Origin: Modicisalibacter coralii
GTDB taxonomy: Bacteria; Pseudomonadota; Gammaproteobacteria; Pseudomonadales; Halomonadaceae
NCBI RefSeq assembly: GCF_004117855.1
Contig: NZ_QWBW01000038.1
Location: 1-44,473, forward strand
DNA: 44,473 nt
Direction: 5' to 3'
A model generated the notes under the pieces. That model saw only the letters and a list, made by a program, of their open reading frames with translations. It was not told where the DNA came from and searched no databases. Both the position numbers and the translations under genes were made by a program. Positions 19,391 through 28,436 of the stretch are shown here, piece by piece. Position 1 is the first letter of the stretch. Each line of letters starts with the position of its first letter.

Positions 19391-20266
19391 ATGTCGTCGT
19401 CGCTGCTGGGGATCCTGATCATGTGTGCCGGTGTCTTGTGCCTGGCGCTGGGGGATGCGGTGTCCAAGTGGCTGGGCGCCAGTTACGACCCGATCCAGAT
19501 CATCTTCTTCCGCACCCTGATTTCGCTGCCGCTGATCGCCCTGCTGGCCCGCCTCAACGGCGGCTGGGCGGCACTGAAGACGCGCCGGCCCGGCGTGCAC
19601 CTGCTGCGCGGACTGATCTTCGCCGGCACCATGTTCTGCTTCGTCACCGGGCTGACCCTGCTGCCGCTGGCCGAGACCACGGCGATCGCCTTCGCCGCGC
19701 CGCTGTTCGTGACCCTGCTCTCCGGCCCGCTACTCAAGGAGCGGGTCGAGGCGGTGCCCTTCGCGGCCTCGCTGGTGGGCTTCGCCGGAGTGCTGATCGT
19801 GGTGCGTCCCGGGGCGTCGGGCTTTCAGTGGGGGGCGCTGATCGTGGTCGGCGCGGCGGTGTGCTATGCGCTGATGATGATCACCGCGCGCCGCTATGGC
19901 GGCAAGGAGCGGCTCTGGGCGATGGTCTTCTACGCCACCCTGGTGCCGCTGGTGGTCAGCGCGCTGTTGCTGCCCGGGGTCTGGCGCACGCCCCAGGGTA
20001 TCCACTGGCTGGGGTTCGTGTGCTCCGGCGTGCTGGGGGTGGGGGCGGTGTCCTGCATCACCCTGGCGTTTCGTTACGCCCCGGCGGCGCTCGCCGCGCC
20101 CTTCGACTACACGGCGATGGTCTGGGCGGTGTTGCTCGGCTGGTGGTTGTGGGGCGAGGTGCCCGATGTCTGGGTCTTCGTCGGCGCCGGGGTGATCATC
20201 GCCAGTGGCGTGGCGATCGCCCTCCACGAGCGCCGGGTGGCGATCAAGGCGCGTCCCAGCACCTGA
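19391..20266 (+). CDS. EamA-family DMT superfamily transporter
   Basis: This 291-residue inner-membrane protein has about ten hydrophobic helices in two EamA repeats (about residues 5-135 and 150-283). Repeat starts are visible at LLGILIMCAGVLCLALGDAV and WGALIVVGAAVCYALMMITA. Relatives such as RhaT/RarD-like and S-adenosylmethionine or amino-acid/metabolite exporters cannot be told apart by sequence here. The ATG at 19391 has GGAGG five bases upstream. The 259 bases before it contain no recognisable gene or strong motif. Confidence 0.9.
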   Translation: MSSSLLGILIMCAGVLCLALGDAVSKWLGASYDPIQIIFFRTLISLPLIALLARLNGGWAALKTRRPGVHLLRGLIFAGTMFCFVTGLTLLPLAETTAIAFAAPLFVTLLSGPLLKERVEAVPFAASLVGFAGVLIVVRPGASGFQWGALIVVGAAVCYALMMITARRYGGKERLWAMVFYATLVPLVVSALLLPGVWRTPQGIHWLGFVCSGVLGVGAVSCITLAFRYAPAALAAPFDYTAMVWAVLLGWWLWGEVPDVWVFVGAGVIIASGVAIALHERRVAIKARPST

Positions 20267-20660
20267 GGGTGCCACGGCGGGAATGAATGGCCCGCCCGCG
20301 GCGTCCCGCATGAATTGTCATTCCCTGCCTGGTCAGGCATTCGTGGGCCGTCATTGGCGGCCCCCTGACATCTTTTTCTACTCCCTTGGTGACGATAATG
20401 GCCGGCTGGGCGACATGCCATTGCCGTGCTTTTCGTCGGAGAATTTCGCCGATGACTCGGCCTATCGGCACGTTGTGTTGGTCGGCTAACCTTCCCTCAT
20501 CTATCAATAATTATTCAATTAGCATTCGTTGATTTTAAGACCTCGTCGATTCCGGGACGGTGTTCGAGTGACGTCGAAAGGCGTTAAAGATCCGCGCCTC
20601 TTCGCCGATCCAAAGTGTGATGAGAGACAATAAAGCACACACGACAAACGAGGTGCCGGG
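20267..20660 (+). other. Intergenic region upstream of MCP5
   Basis: These 394 bases contain no convincing gene. The right part is markedly AT-rich (about 20495-20540, including the palindrome AATAATTATT at 20506-20515), which could act as an UP-like element or bound region. The FliA promoter of MCP5 follows at 20585-20611. A 14-bp palindrome TGCCTGGTCAGGCA lies at 20326-20339 with no known role. Confidence 0.5.
20585..20611 (+). promoter_or_regulatory. FliA (sigma-28) promoter for MCP5
   Basis: TAAAGATC at 20585-20592, 11 bases, then GCCGATCC at 20604-20611. Both cores (TAAAG and GCCGAT) are intact, and the flanks match less well than at the other three sites. It is 49 bases before the MCP5 ATG. 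Confidence 0.8.
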
Positions 20661-22295
20661 ATGGCAAACCTATCGGTCAAGCAGGGGCTTTTCATCGCCT
20701 TTGGGGTTCTGGTCTTCATGCTCGCCGCGGTCAGTGGACTGGGCTTCTATTCGCATTCGGTGAGCAGCGCCAGCCTGTCGGAACTGGCCGAGATCAACGT
20801 CGAACAGGTCAATACCCTGAATCGCGCTCAGGTCAACATGGCCGAGGGGCAGAGCCATGTTCTCAAGTTCGACGAGTTCCGGCGCCGCGACATGAACGAC
20901 CAGGCCGCGCGGGAACTCACCGCCGCCCAGGATTCCTTCGCCCAGGCGGCCGATCGTTTCGAGCAGTTCCGCAACGTCGATCTGCCCCCGGACAGCCAGC
21001 GCCTGCCCTACGTCGAGGCGATCGTCGACGCCTACGCTCAGGCCATGAGCGCCGATTTCCTGGCCGCGATTCGCGCCGGCGACGCCAGTGCTCTGACCGA
21101 TGAACGGGCGGGCTTTCTCGCCGGCTACACAGCGTTCGCCGGTGCGGTGGACGACTTCGTGCATTATGCCGAAGAGCGCGGCGACACGCTGATCATGGAG
21201 GATGCCCGGTTCGCCACGCTGAGCAACGGGGTCGGCATCGGCCTGCTGCTGCTGGCCCTGGGGATCGTCGCGCTGGTCCTGCGTGGGGTCTCGCGACGGA
21301 TCGTCGCGCCGCTGCGCGAGGCGGTCACGCATTGCGAGCGGATCGCCGACGGCGATCTCGTCGCGACGATTCCCTCGCACGGGCGTAACGAGATCGGCCA
21401 GCTGTTCTCGGCGATGCAGGACATGCAGCAGCGCCTGCGTACCCTGGTCGGCTCGCTGCGGGCGAGCAGCGACAGCGTCGCCACCGGCGCGGCCCAGATC
21501 GCCAGCGGCAGTCAGGACCTGTCGTCGCGGACCGAACAGCAGGCCTCCGCCCTGCAGGAAACGGCCGCCAGCATGGAACAGATCTCGTCGCTGGTCAGCC
21601 AGAACACCGACACGTCGCAGAAGGCCAACGCGCTTTCCAGCGAGGCCAACGATCAGGCCGAGACCGGTACCCGGGAGGTCGAGCAGACCGTGGCGTTGAT
21701 GGCGGAGATCGAGACCAGTTCCCAGCAGATCGGCGAGATCATCGAGGTCATCGACTCGATCGCCTTCCAGACCAACATCCTCGCCCTCAACGCCTCGGTG
21801 GAGGCGGCGCGGGCCGGCGAGGACGGGCGCGGCTTCGCCGTGGTGGCCAGCGAGGTGCGCACGCTGGCGACGCGGACCGCCGAGTCCTCGCAGGAGATCC
21901 GCGCCATGATCGAAAAGGTTACCGACCGGATCGCCACCGGCTCGCGCCAGACGGGACGCAGCGGCGAGAAGATTCGCGAGGTGGTCGGCTCGATCGAGCA
22001 CGTTTCGCGGATGCTGGACGAGTTGTCGATGGCGGCCGGGGAGCAGGAATCGGGGATCGGCCAGATCAATACCGCGGTCACCGAGATGGACTCGGTCACC
22101 CAGCAGAACGCCGCCCTGGTGCAGCAGACCAGTTCGGCGGCCGCCTCGCTGGAAACGGAGTCGCAGCGTCTGGCGACGATGATCGCCAGCTTCAAGCTGA
22201 ACGAGGGCGAGACGGCCGGCGGCGCCCCGGACGACGGGGTCGCCGCGCTGCCGTCGCTGGAGGAAGGGCGCGAGATGTCGACGTCCTGGGCCTGA
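20661..22295 (+). CDS. Methyl-accepting chemotaxis protein with four-helix-bundle sensor (MCP5)
   Basis: This 544-residue chemoreceptor is a paralogue of MCP4. Both begin with NxSVKQGLFxAFG and share the [19 protein letters not shown] helix in the periplasmic bundle. TM1 is at about 8-30, the sensor at 32-180, TM2 at about 185-208, then HAMP and the signalling domain with an intact tip. The C-terminus ends STSWA and lacks the xWxxF tether of MCP4, so adaptation would depend on neighbouring receptors in the array. The stop codon abuts the 141-bp palindromic repeat. The start is ATG after AGGTG. Confidence 0.93.
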   Translation: MANLSVKQGLFIAFGVLVFMLAAVSGLGFYSHSVSSASLSELAEINVEQVNTLNRAQVNMAEGQSHVLKFDEFRRRDMNDQAARELTAAQDSFAQAADRFEQFRNVDLPPDSQRLPYVEAIVDAYAQAMSADFLAAIRAGDASALTDERAGFLAGYTAFAGAVDDFVHYAEERGDTLIMEDARFATLSNGVGIGLLLLALGIVALVLRGVSRRIVAPLREAVTHCERIADGDLVATIPSHGRNEIGQLFSAMQDMQQRLRTLVGSLRASSDSVATGAAQIASGSQDLSSRTEQQASALQETAASMEQISSLVSQNTDTSQKANALSSEANDQAETGTREVEQTVALMAEIETSSQQIGEIIEVIDSIAFQTNILALNASVEAARAGEDGRGFAVVASEVRTLATRTAESSQEIRAMIEKVTDRIATGSRQTGRSGEKIREVVGSIEHVSRMLDELSMAAGEQESGIGQINTAVTEMDSVTQQNAALVQQTSSAAASLETESQRLATMIASFKLNEGETAGGAPDDGVAALPSLEEGREMSTSWA

Positions 22296-22436
22296 GAGGG
22301 TGTTTGCAAAATGCCTGCGCTCGACAATACAGCGTTAAAATCGGCCTCAAAATGCTCATTTACCCCGTGTAAACTCCGCTTTTTCGGCCGATTTTGCCTT
22401 GTCTTGTCTTCGCTCGCCTAATTTGTAAACACCCTC
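22296..22436. repeat. 141-bp imperfect palindromic element (candidate dispersed repeat / bidirectional terminator)
   Basis: The ends are inverted repeats: GAGGGTGTTTGCAAA at the left, and the complement of TTTGTAAACACCCTC at the right. Inside, further mirrored blocks occur (AAAATCGGCC near the left third and GGCCGATTTT near the right), and the centre is TTTAC-CCCGT-GTAAA. The whole element can fold into one long hairpin. It starts at the base after the MCP5 stop and ends 23 bases before the stop of the convergent gene. Its base composition is far more AT-rich than its surroundings. No second copy is in the window. I believe similar elements recur in Halomonas genomes, but this was not checked. 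Confidence 0.75.
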
Positions 22437-22458
22437 TGAGGGTTTGACGAAACGTCGG

Positions 22459-24954
22459 CTAGCGGCCGATCAGCCAGTTGTCGGCGAAGGTGTCGGCGGC
22501 GACCGGATGGCCGGTCAGAAAGCCCTGGATGCGATGTACCGGAAAGCGTTCCAGGGCGATCAACTGGGCCTGGGTCTCGACGCCCTCGGCGACCACCTGC
22601 AGACCGAGTTCGCTGGCCAGCCCGGTCACCGCGGCGAGGATTGCCTGGCCGCCCCGGCCGCCGTCGGTCAATGACTGGATGAAGCGACGGTCGATCTTGA
22701 GCGTGCTGATCGGCAGCTCCTGCAAATAGCTCAGCGAAGAGTAGCCGGTGCCGAAGTCATCGATGGCGACGGTACAGCCCAGTTCGCGCAGCTCCCGGAG
22801 TATCTGGCTGGCCTGCTGCTGCTTGTCGAACAGGGTGCTCTCGGTGAGTTCGAAGCCGAGCAGCTCGGCGGGCACCTCCTGCGCCTCGAGCTCGGCGCAC
22901 ACCCAGTCGACGAGATCGCGTTGCCAGAACTGGCGGGCGGAGAGGTTGACGGCCACCGGCACCGGATCGAAGCCGGTGCTGCGCCAGATGCGCAACTGCT
23001 CGACCACCCGGTGCAACAGGTATTCGCCGAGGGGCAGAATCAGCCCGGAGCGTTCGGCCAGCGGGATGAACTCGGTCGGCGAGAGGTCGCCGAATGCCGG
23101 GTGTCGCCAGCGCATCAGCGCCTCGGCGCTGCACAGCCGGCCGGTGTCGCGGTCGAACAGCGGCTGGTAGTGCACGTCGAGCCCCGCGCCGGTTTCCAGG
23201 GTCTCGCGCAGCGCGCTCTCCAGCGCCAGGCGGCGATCGTCGTGGGCGTGCATGTCGGCCCGGAACAGGCGATAGGTGTTGCGGCCTTCCTGCTTGGCCC
23301 GGTACATGGCGGCATCGGCATGGTGCAAGAGCCCTTCGACGCTGGTGTCGTCGTCGGGATAGAGGCTGATGCCCAGGCTGCAGCCGACCCGGAATTCGCG
23401 ATTGCCGAAACGAAACGGCGCGCGAATCGCCTCGATCAGCCGGCGCGCCACGCAGGCGGCTTCCTCGGGGGTCTCGATCTCGGGCAGCAGGGCGATGAAC
23501 TCGTCGCCGCCCAGCCGCGCCAGGCTGTCGTCCTCGCGCAGGTGCGCGCTCAGCCGGCGGGCGACCTGCATCAGCAGTTCGTCGCCGGCGGCGTGGCCCA
23601 GCGAGTCGTTGACCTGCTTGAAGTGGTCCAGGTCGATGAAGATGACCGCCAGACGCTGGGTCTGCCGGTGGGCGTGACGAATGGCCAGCGACAGGCGGTC
23701 CTCGAGCAGCCGCCGGTTGGGCAACTGGGTCAGGGCGTCGTAGTAGGCCAGGCGGCGCACGCGCTCCTCGTTCTCGCGCAGGTGGGTGATGTCGTTGAAC
23801 AGCGCCGCGAAATGCGTGATCTGGCCATCGTCGTCGCGTATCGCGGTGATGGTCAGCAGTTCCAGATAGAGCTGGCCGCTCTTGCGCCGGTTCCAGATCT
23901 CGCCGCGCCAGGAGCCCCGCGCCTGCAGGTCGTCCCACATGTGGCGATAGAAGGTGGCATCGTGCCGCCCCGAGGAGAGCATGGCGGGGGTGCGGCCGAG
24001 GGCTTCCTCGAGCGAGTAACCGGTCATGTGGGTGAAGGCCGGATTGACGAATTCGATGCGCGTGCGGGCGTCGGTGATGATGATGCCTTCCAGCGACGAG
24101 TCGATGACCCGTTCGGCGAGCTGCAGGTTGCGGCGCGACTGGGCGAGGGCCTGGTCGCGCTTTTCCAGCGCGTCGCGCAGGTCGGCGAGGTAGAGCTGCT
24201 CGGCGCCGGCCAGCATGTCGCCGAAGCCCAGCAGGCCGACCACGGCGCCATCCTCGTCGAGGACCACCAGGTGGCGCACGTGATGGCCGATCAGCAGATC
24301 CCGGGCATGAATCAGCATGTCGTCGGCGCGCACGCTCATCAGCGGGCGGCTGGCCAGCTCGCGGATCGCCGTGTTCCCCGGGTGGCGGGCCACGAAGCGG
24401 ACCAGGTCGCGCTCGGTGAGAATGCCCAGGGTATCGCCGCAACGCACCACCACGGCATCGCAGGTGGCGGCCTGCATCGTGCTCGCCGTGTCGCGCAGCG
24501 ACAGGCCGCCATCGAGGATCACCGGCTCCGGGCGCATGGCGGCCCGCACCTCGCGCAGGCGCAGGTAGGGTTCCAGCCCCTGATTGAGCACCACGTCGGA
24601 CTGCGACACGATGCCTAGCGGCCGGCCATCGGCGTCGGCGACCAGGAAGTGGCGGCGATTCTCGGCGGCGAAGCGCATCGCCGCCTCGCCGATCGGCGTC
24701 GACGGCGGCAGGCTGACCACCGGGTAGCTCATGACCTGGGCGATGGGCACGCGCACGGCGCCGGGCTCGTCGAAGTCCACCTGCAGGCTGTCGTGTTCGG
24801 TCCAGATTCCCACGACCGCATCGCCTTCCATGACCAGCACCGAACTGCAGCAGCGTTCGGCCATGCGGGCGGCGGCTTCGCACAACGGGGTGCGGGGCGA
24901 GCAGCACAGCAGGCCGGTCTGCATGATGCGCTCGATGGGCAGGTCCTGGGGCAT
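22459..24954 (-). CDS. CBS-PAS-GGDEF-EAL c-di-GMP signalling protein
   Basis: This soluble protein has 831 residues from the ATG at 24954; a TTG at 24993 would add 13 residues. Domains in order are two tandem CBS pairs (about 1-250), a linker helix, PAS (about 280-400, PAFTHMTGYSLEEALGRTPA), GGDEF (about 405-565) and EAL (about 580-825). The GGDEF motif is intact, with an RxxD inhibitory site (REDD) five residues upstream. The EAL motifs EALMRWRHP, NLSARQF, FELTEST, DDFGTGYSSL, KIDRRFI and VAEGVET are all intact. It may make and break c-di-GMP. CBS domains bind adenine nucleotides, so it could couple energy state to motility, fitting the adjacent chemoreceptors. No transmembrane helix is seen. 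Confidence 0.92.
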   Translation of the reverse strand: MPQDLPIERIMQTGLLCCSPRTPLCEAAARMAERCCSSVLVMEGDAVVGIWTEHDSLQVDFDEPGAVRVPIAQVMSYPVVSLPPSTPIGEAAMRFAAENRRHFLVADADGRPLGIVSQSDVVLNQGLEPYLRLREVRAAMRPEPVILDGGLSLRDTASTMQAATCDAVVVRCGDTLGILTERDLVRFVARHPGNTAIRELASRPLMSVRADDMLIHARDLLIGHHVRHLVVLDEDGAVVGLLGFGDMLAGAEQLYLADLRDALEKRDQALAQSRRNLQLAERVIDSSLEGIIITDARTRIEFVNPAFTHMTGYSLEEALGRTPAMLSSGRHDATFYRHMWDDLQARGSWRGEIWNRRKSGQLYLELLTITAIRDDDGQITHFAALFNDITHLRENEERVRRLAYYDALTQLPNRRLLEDRLSLAIRHAHRQTQRLAVIFIDLDHFKQVNDSLGHAAGDELLMQVARRLSAHLREDDSLARLGGDEFIALLPEIETPEEAACVARRLIEAIRAPFRFGNREFRVGCSLGISLYPDDDTSVEGLLHHADAAMYRAKQEGRNTYRLFRADMHAHDDRRLALESALRETLETGAGLDVHYQPLFDRDTGRLCSAEALMRWRHPAFGDLSPTEFIPLAERSGLILPLGEYLLHRVVEQLRIWRSTGFDPVPVAVNLSARQFWQRDLVDWVCAELEAQEVPAELLGFELTESTLFDKQQQASQILRELRELGCTVAIDDFGTGYSSLSYLQELPISTLKIDRRFIQSLTDGGRGGQAILAAVTGLASELGLQVVAEGVETQAQLIALERFPVHRIQGFLTGHPVAADTFADNWLIGR

Positions 24955-25074
24955 TCGTCGGCTCGATCGGTGGCGAAACCACCAGTCTAGCAAGCTCCAC
25001 GGCAGCGTGACCTGATCCAGGTCTACTCCGAGGTGCCCCAGCGCCTCATGGCACGACTCGCCGCTGTCCGGGGG

Positions 25075-25764
25075 TCACGATGCCCCCGTCTCCTGACGTC
25101 GGAACATCTCCGTCACGCGCTGCTGGGCGATGCCGATGTGATAGTCGATGGCCGATTCGCAGGCCTCGGCGCGGCGGGTGCGCAGGGCCTCGATGATCGG
25201 CTGGTGGGTCTCGGCGACCCGCGCCGGATCGTCGTAGAGCTGGCCGATCAGCAGGATGCAGAAGCGCATCTCGTGGCACAGCTCGTCGAATACCTTGAGC
25301 AGCCGGCGGTTGCCGCTGAATTCGCACAGCCGACGGTGAAACGCGACATCCGCCTCGATCTGCTGTACCGCGGTGCCCTCCTGGGCGACCCGGCGCATGG
25401 TCTCGAGCTGGGCGCTGAGCTCGGCTTCCATCGAGGCCGTCAACTGGCCGGCCAGCAGGCGAATGGCGTGGCGTTCGAGGCACAGCCGCAGGTCGTAGAC
25501 GTCGTTCAGCTCGTCGGCGTTGAAGGTGCGCACGAAGAAACCGCGACGCGGCTGGGACACCAGCATGCCACGGCTCTCCAGCAGTCGCGCCGCCTCGCGC
25601 ACCGGGGCGCGGCTGACGCCGAAGTCGCGGGCCAGTTGTGCCTCGGCCAGGTGGGTGCCGGGTCGGAAATCCCCCTTGAGCAGGGCTTCGGTGAGCTGGT
25701 CGGCGATCTGATTGACCAGGTCGCGCTGCTGGATCGCGGCAAAGTTCCGGGTTTGGGCGGTCAT
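25075..25764 (-). CDS. GntR/FCD family transcriptional regulator
   Basis: This 229-residue repressor-type regulator has an N-terminal winged HTH (about 10-75: GTHLAEAQLARDFGVSRAPV then REAARLLESRGML) and a C-terminal FCD ligand domain (about 85-215). The FCD metal-binding pattern is visible as Asp/His in DVAFHRRLCEFSGN, with further His in ETHQPIIEAL and DYHIGIA. FCD regulators usually sense organic acids or sugar acids and repress the adjacent catabolic operon. It is divergent from the aldolase-ABC-GhrA-amidohydrolase operon, and a perfect inverted repeat in the gap is the likely operator. Confidence 0.92.
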   Translation of the reverse strand: MTAQTRNFAAIQQRDLVNQIADQLTEALLKGDFRPGTHLAEAQLARDFGVSRAPVREAARLLESRGMLVSQPRRGFFVRTFNADELNDVYDLRLCLERHAIRLLAGQLTASMEAELSAQLETMRRVAQEGTAVQQIEADVAFHRRLCEFSGNRRLLKVFDELCHEMRFCILLIGQLYDDPARVAETHQPIIEALRTRRAEACESAIDYHIGIAQQRVTEMFRRQETGAS

Positions 25765-25839
25765 GGCATCTCGCTGGTTGGGCCGGAAGAGGGGATCGAA
25801 CCGTCGTCGCCACTATCCCCGAAAACGCGTTTCAGGTCG

Positions 25840-25858
25840 ACTGTCGAGTGTCGACAGT
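25840..25858. promoter_or_regulatory. Candidate operator for the GntR/FCD regulator
   Basis: ACTGTCGA-GTG-TCGACAGT is a perfect 8+3+8 inverted repeat in the divergent gap between the regulator start (25764) and the aldolase start (25963). Size and symmetry suit a GntR dimer. The assignment is from position and symmetry, not from a known FCD consensus. Confidence 0.65.
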
Positions 25859-25962
25859 TTGTGGTTCAGCTGATAGGTTGATTCAGGATGGCTTCCTCAA
25901 CCCCCGGCGAGAGCGGCACGCGGATAATCCGCCGATCCCTCGCCAGCGTCAGGAGACTTCCG

Positions 25963-26730
25963 ATGGATACGGTTACCGAGGCCCCTGCGACGTCCCGGCA
26001 CGCCTCCGCCCGTCGCGATCTGGCCGCCGCCTATCGACTGATCGCCCACTTCGGGCTCGATGACAGCATCTACACGCACATCTCCGCCCGTGCCGACGGT
26101 GACGGCGAGCATTTCCTGATCAACCCCTACGGCTACCGCTTCGAGGAGGTCACCGCCTCCAACCTGGTCAGCGTCGATCTCGACGGCCACGTGGTCGACG
26201 ACCCCGACGGTGCGGGCATCAACAAGGCGGGGTTCACCATCCACAGCGCGATTCATGCCGCACGCCCGGATGTCCACTGCGTGCTGCATACCCACACGGT
26301 GGCCGGCGTTGCCGTCTCCTGCCTGGAGGAAGGGCTGTTGCCGCTCAACCAGTGGGCGATGGAGTTCCACGGGCGTACCGCCTACCACGACTACGAGGGT
26401 ATCGCGCTGGACCTGACCGAGCGCGAGCGGCTGGTGGCGGATCTCGGCGACAAGCCGGTGATGGTACTGCGCAACCACGGCATGCTGGTCTGCGGGCGCA
26501 CGGTGGGCGAAGCCTTCCGCCGCATGTACAACCTGGAGCGCAGTTGCCAGGCCCAGCTGGCGGCGATGGCCACCGGCATGCCGATACGCCGCCCGTCGGA
26601 TGCCCTGGCCGAGCATACCGCCCGCCAGTACGAGGGGTGGGATGCCGACCACGGCGCGACCGAGCGTGATCCCGAATGGGACGCCTACCTGCGCCTTCTG
26701 CGGCGTATCCAGCCCGACTTCGACACCTGA
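25963..26730 (+). CDS. Class II aldolase/adducin family protein
   Basis: This 255-residue cytoplasmic zinc aldolase-fold protein has the metal-binding HTHT motif (CVLHTHTVAGVAVS, about residue 108) and the third His region (MVLRNHGMLVCGRTVGEAFR, about 170). The fold is that of L-fuculose/ribulose phosphate aldolases and the adducin head. The subgroup without a clear phosphate-binding sugar motif is of unknown substrate. The ATG at 25963 has AGGAG seven bases upstream; the longer reading frame from 25888 adds an unlikely basic leader. It is the first gene of a seven-gene operon ending at 33957, controlled presumably by the divergent GntR regulator. Confidence 0.9.
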   Translation: MDTVTEAPATSRHASARRDLAAAYRLIAHFGLDDSIYTHISARADGDGEHFLINPYGYRFEEVTASNLVSVDLDGHVVDDPDGAGINKAGFTIHSAIHAARPDVHCVLHTHTVAGVAVSCLEEGLLPLNQWAMEFHGRTAYHDYEGIALDLTERERLVADLGDKPVMVLRNHGMLVCGRTVGEAFRRMYNLERSCQAQLAAMATGMPIRRPSDALAEHTARQYEGWDADHGATERDPEWDAYLRLLRRIQPDFDT

Positions 26731-26814
26731 CGCGAGGCCCGGCCCGTCAATCACGATAAGTACAACCCGAAGCAGCAACCCTTACCAACAACATCAACAG
26801 ATGAGGGGTTCATC

Positions 26815-28386
26815 ATGCGAACGACCACCTTCCTTCGCGGCGGTCTCGCCGTGCTATGCCTGTCGAGCGGCCTGATGACGGCGGCGAGCGCCGACACGGC
26901 CCCGCAGCCCGGCGGCACCATCGATGTCGCCATCCAGCCCGAACCGCCGGGCCTGATGCTGGGCCTGATCCAGAATGCCCCGACCCAGCGGGTGGCCGGC
27001 AACATCTACGAGAGCCTGCTGCGCTACGACACCGACCTCGAGCCCATGCCGCAACTGGCCGAGTCCTGGGAGATCAGCGACGACGGCCGGGTCTATACCT
27101 TCCATCTGCACCACGGCGTCAAGTGGCACGACGGCGAGCCCTTCACCGCCGCCGACGTGGTGTTCTCGGCCGATGTCTTCCTGCGCGAGACCAACCCGCG
27201 TACCCGGGCGATTCTCGAACACGTGGCGAGCATCGAGGCCCCCGACGACGACACCGTGGTGTTCACTCTCGAGCAGCCCTTCGCGCCCTTCATCCAGGCC
27301 TTCGAGGTCGGCACCATGCCGATGGTGCCCAAGCACATCTATGCCGGGACCGACTTCCGCACCAATCCCGCCAACAACCATCCGATCGGCACCGGTCCGT
27401 TCGAATTCACCCGATGGGATCGCGGCTCAGTGATCGAGCTGGATAAGAACCCCGACTACTACGAGCCCGGCAAGCCCTACCTGGATCGCATCCTCTGGCA
27501 CGTGATCCCCGATGCCGCCTCGCGGGCGGCGGCCTACGAGAACGGCACCCTCGAGGTGCTGCCGCCGGGTTCGGTGGAAAACTTCGACATCCCGCGGCTG
27601 TCGGGGCTCGACAACAGCTGCATCACCGAAAAGGGCAACGAGTACTTCAACCCCTTCGCCATGCTGTGGCTCAACGACCGCGAAGGGCCCACCGCCGACC
27701 CGCGCTTCCGTCAGGCGGTGATGTACGCCATGGACCGCGACTTCGCCAAGGACGTGCTGTGGAACGGCCTGGGCAAGGTCGCCAGCGGGCCCTTCTCGAC
27801 CAACCTGGCGGCGCACGACGAGAGCATCGAGGGTTATCCGCACGATCCCGACAAGGCGCGGGCGCTGCTCGCCGAGATGGGCTACGACGGCACGCCGGTG
27901 CGCCTGCTGCCGCTGCCCTACGGCGAGACCTGGACCCGCTGGAGCGAAGCGGTGCGCCAGAACCTGGAGAGCGTGGGCATCAAGGTCGAGACCGAGTCCA
28001 CCGATGTCGCCGGCTGGAACCAGAAGCTCGCCCAGTGGGACTACGACATCGCCTTCACCTATCTCTTCCAGTACGGCGATCCGGCGCTGGGCATCTCGCG
28101 CACCTACATCTCCAGCAACATCGCCAAGGGCTCGCCGTGGAACAACGTCGAGGGCTACCGCAACCCCGAGGTCGACAAGCTGTTCGCCGAGGCGGCGGTG
28201 GAGAACGATCCCGCCAAGCGCCAGGCGATGTACGACCGGATCCAGGCGATCCTCTACGCCGACGTGCCGGTGGCCTGGCTGATGGAACTGGGGTTCCCGA
28301 CCCTCTATCGCTGCAACGTGCATGACCTGATCACCACCGGGATCGGCCTCAGCGACGGCTTCAAGAACGCCTGGATCGAACGCTAG
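26815..28386 (+). CDS. Family 5 (Dpp/Opp-type) ABC transporter substrate-binding protein
   Basis: This 523-residue periplasmic binding protein starts with a Sec signal peptide (RTTTFLRGGLAVLCLSSGLM, probable cleavage after ASA near residue 27). The SBP_bac_5 fold follows, with the family signature LAESWEISDDGRVYTFHLHH then GVKWHDGEPFTAADVVFS. The C-terminal lobe motif (PYGETWTRWSEAVRQNLESV) is also typical. No lipobox is seen, so it is free in the periplasm. It delivers peptides or other bulky amines to the two permeases encoded next. The substrate cannot be fixed from sequence. It begins 84 bases after the aldolase. Confidence 0.93.
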   Translation: MRTTTFLRGGLAVLCLSSGLMTAASADTAPQPGGTIDVAIQPEPPGLMLGLIQNAPTQRVAGNIYESLLRYDTDLEPMPQLAESWEISDDGRVYTFHLHHGVKWHDGEPFTAADVVFSADVFLRETNPRTRAILEHVASIEAPDDDTVVFTLEQPFAPFIQAFEVGTMPMVPKHIYAGTDFRTNPANNHPIGTGPFEFTRWDRGSVIELDKNPDYYEPGKPYLDRILWHVIPDAASRAAAYENGTLEVLPPGSVENFDIPRLSGLDNSCITEKGNEYFNPFAMLWLNDREGPTADPRFRQAVMYAMDRDFAKDVLWNGLGKVASGPFSTNLAAHDESIEGYPHDPDKARALLAEMGYDGTPVRLLPLPYGETWTRWSEAVRQNLESVGIKVETESTDVAGWNQKLAQWDYDIAFTYLFQYGDPALGISRTYISSNIAKGSPWNNVEGYRNPEVDKLFAEAAVENDPAKRQAMYDRIQAILYADVPVAWLMELGFPTLYRCNVHDLITTGIGLSDGFKNAWIER

Positions 28387-28436
28387 CCCGGTCGCGCCGG
28401 CCCGCCGTGGCCGGCGCGCGTTGCGGAGGACACGAC

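Noticed and set aside
20326-20339. TGCCTGGTCAGGCA palindrome as an operator or terminator
   Set aside because: Loop too small for a useful hairpin, no T tract, and too far from the MCP5 promoter to assign a role.
20429-20455. Fifth FliA promoter ending in GCCGATGA at 20448
   Set aside because: The sequence 11 bases upstream (CTTTTCGT) does not resemble TAAAG or TCAAG.
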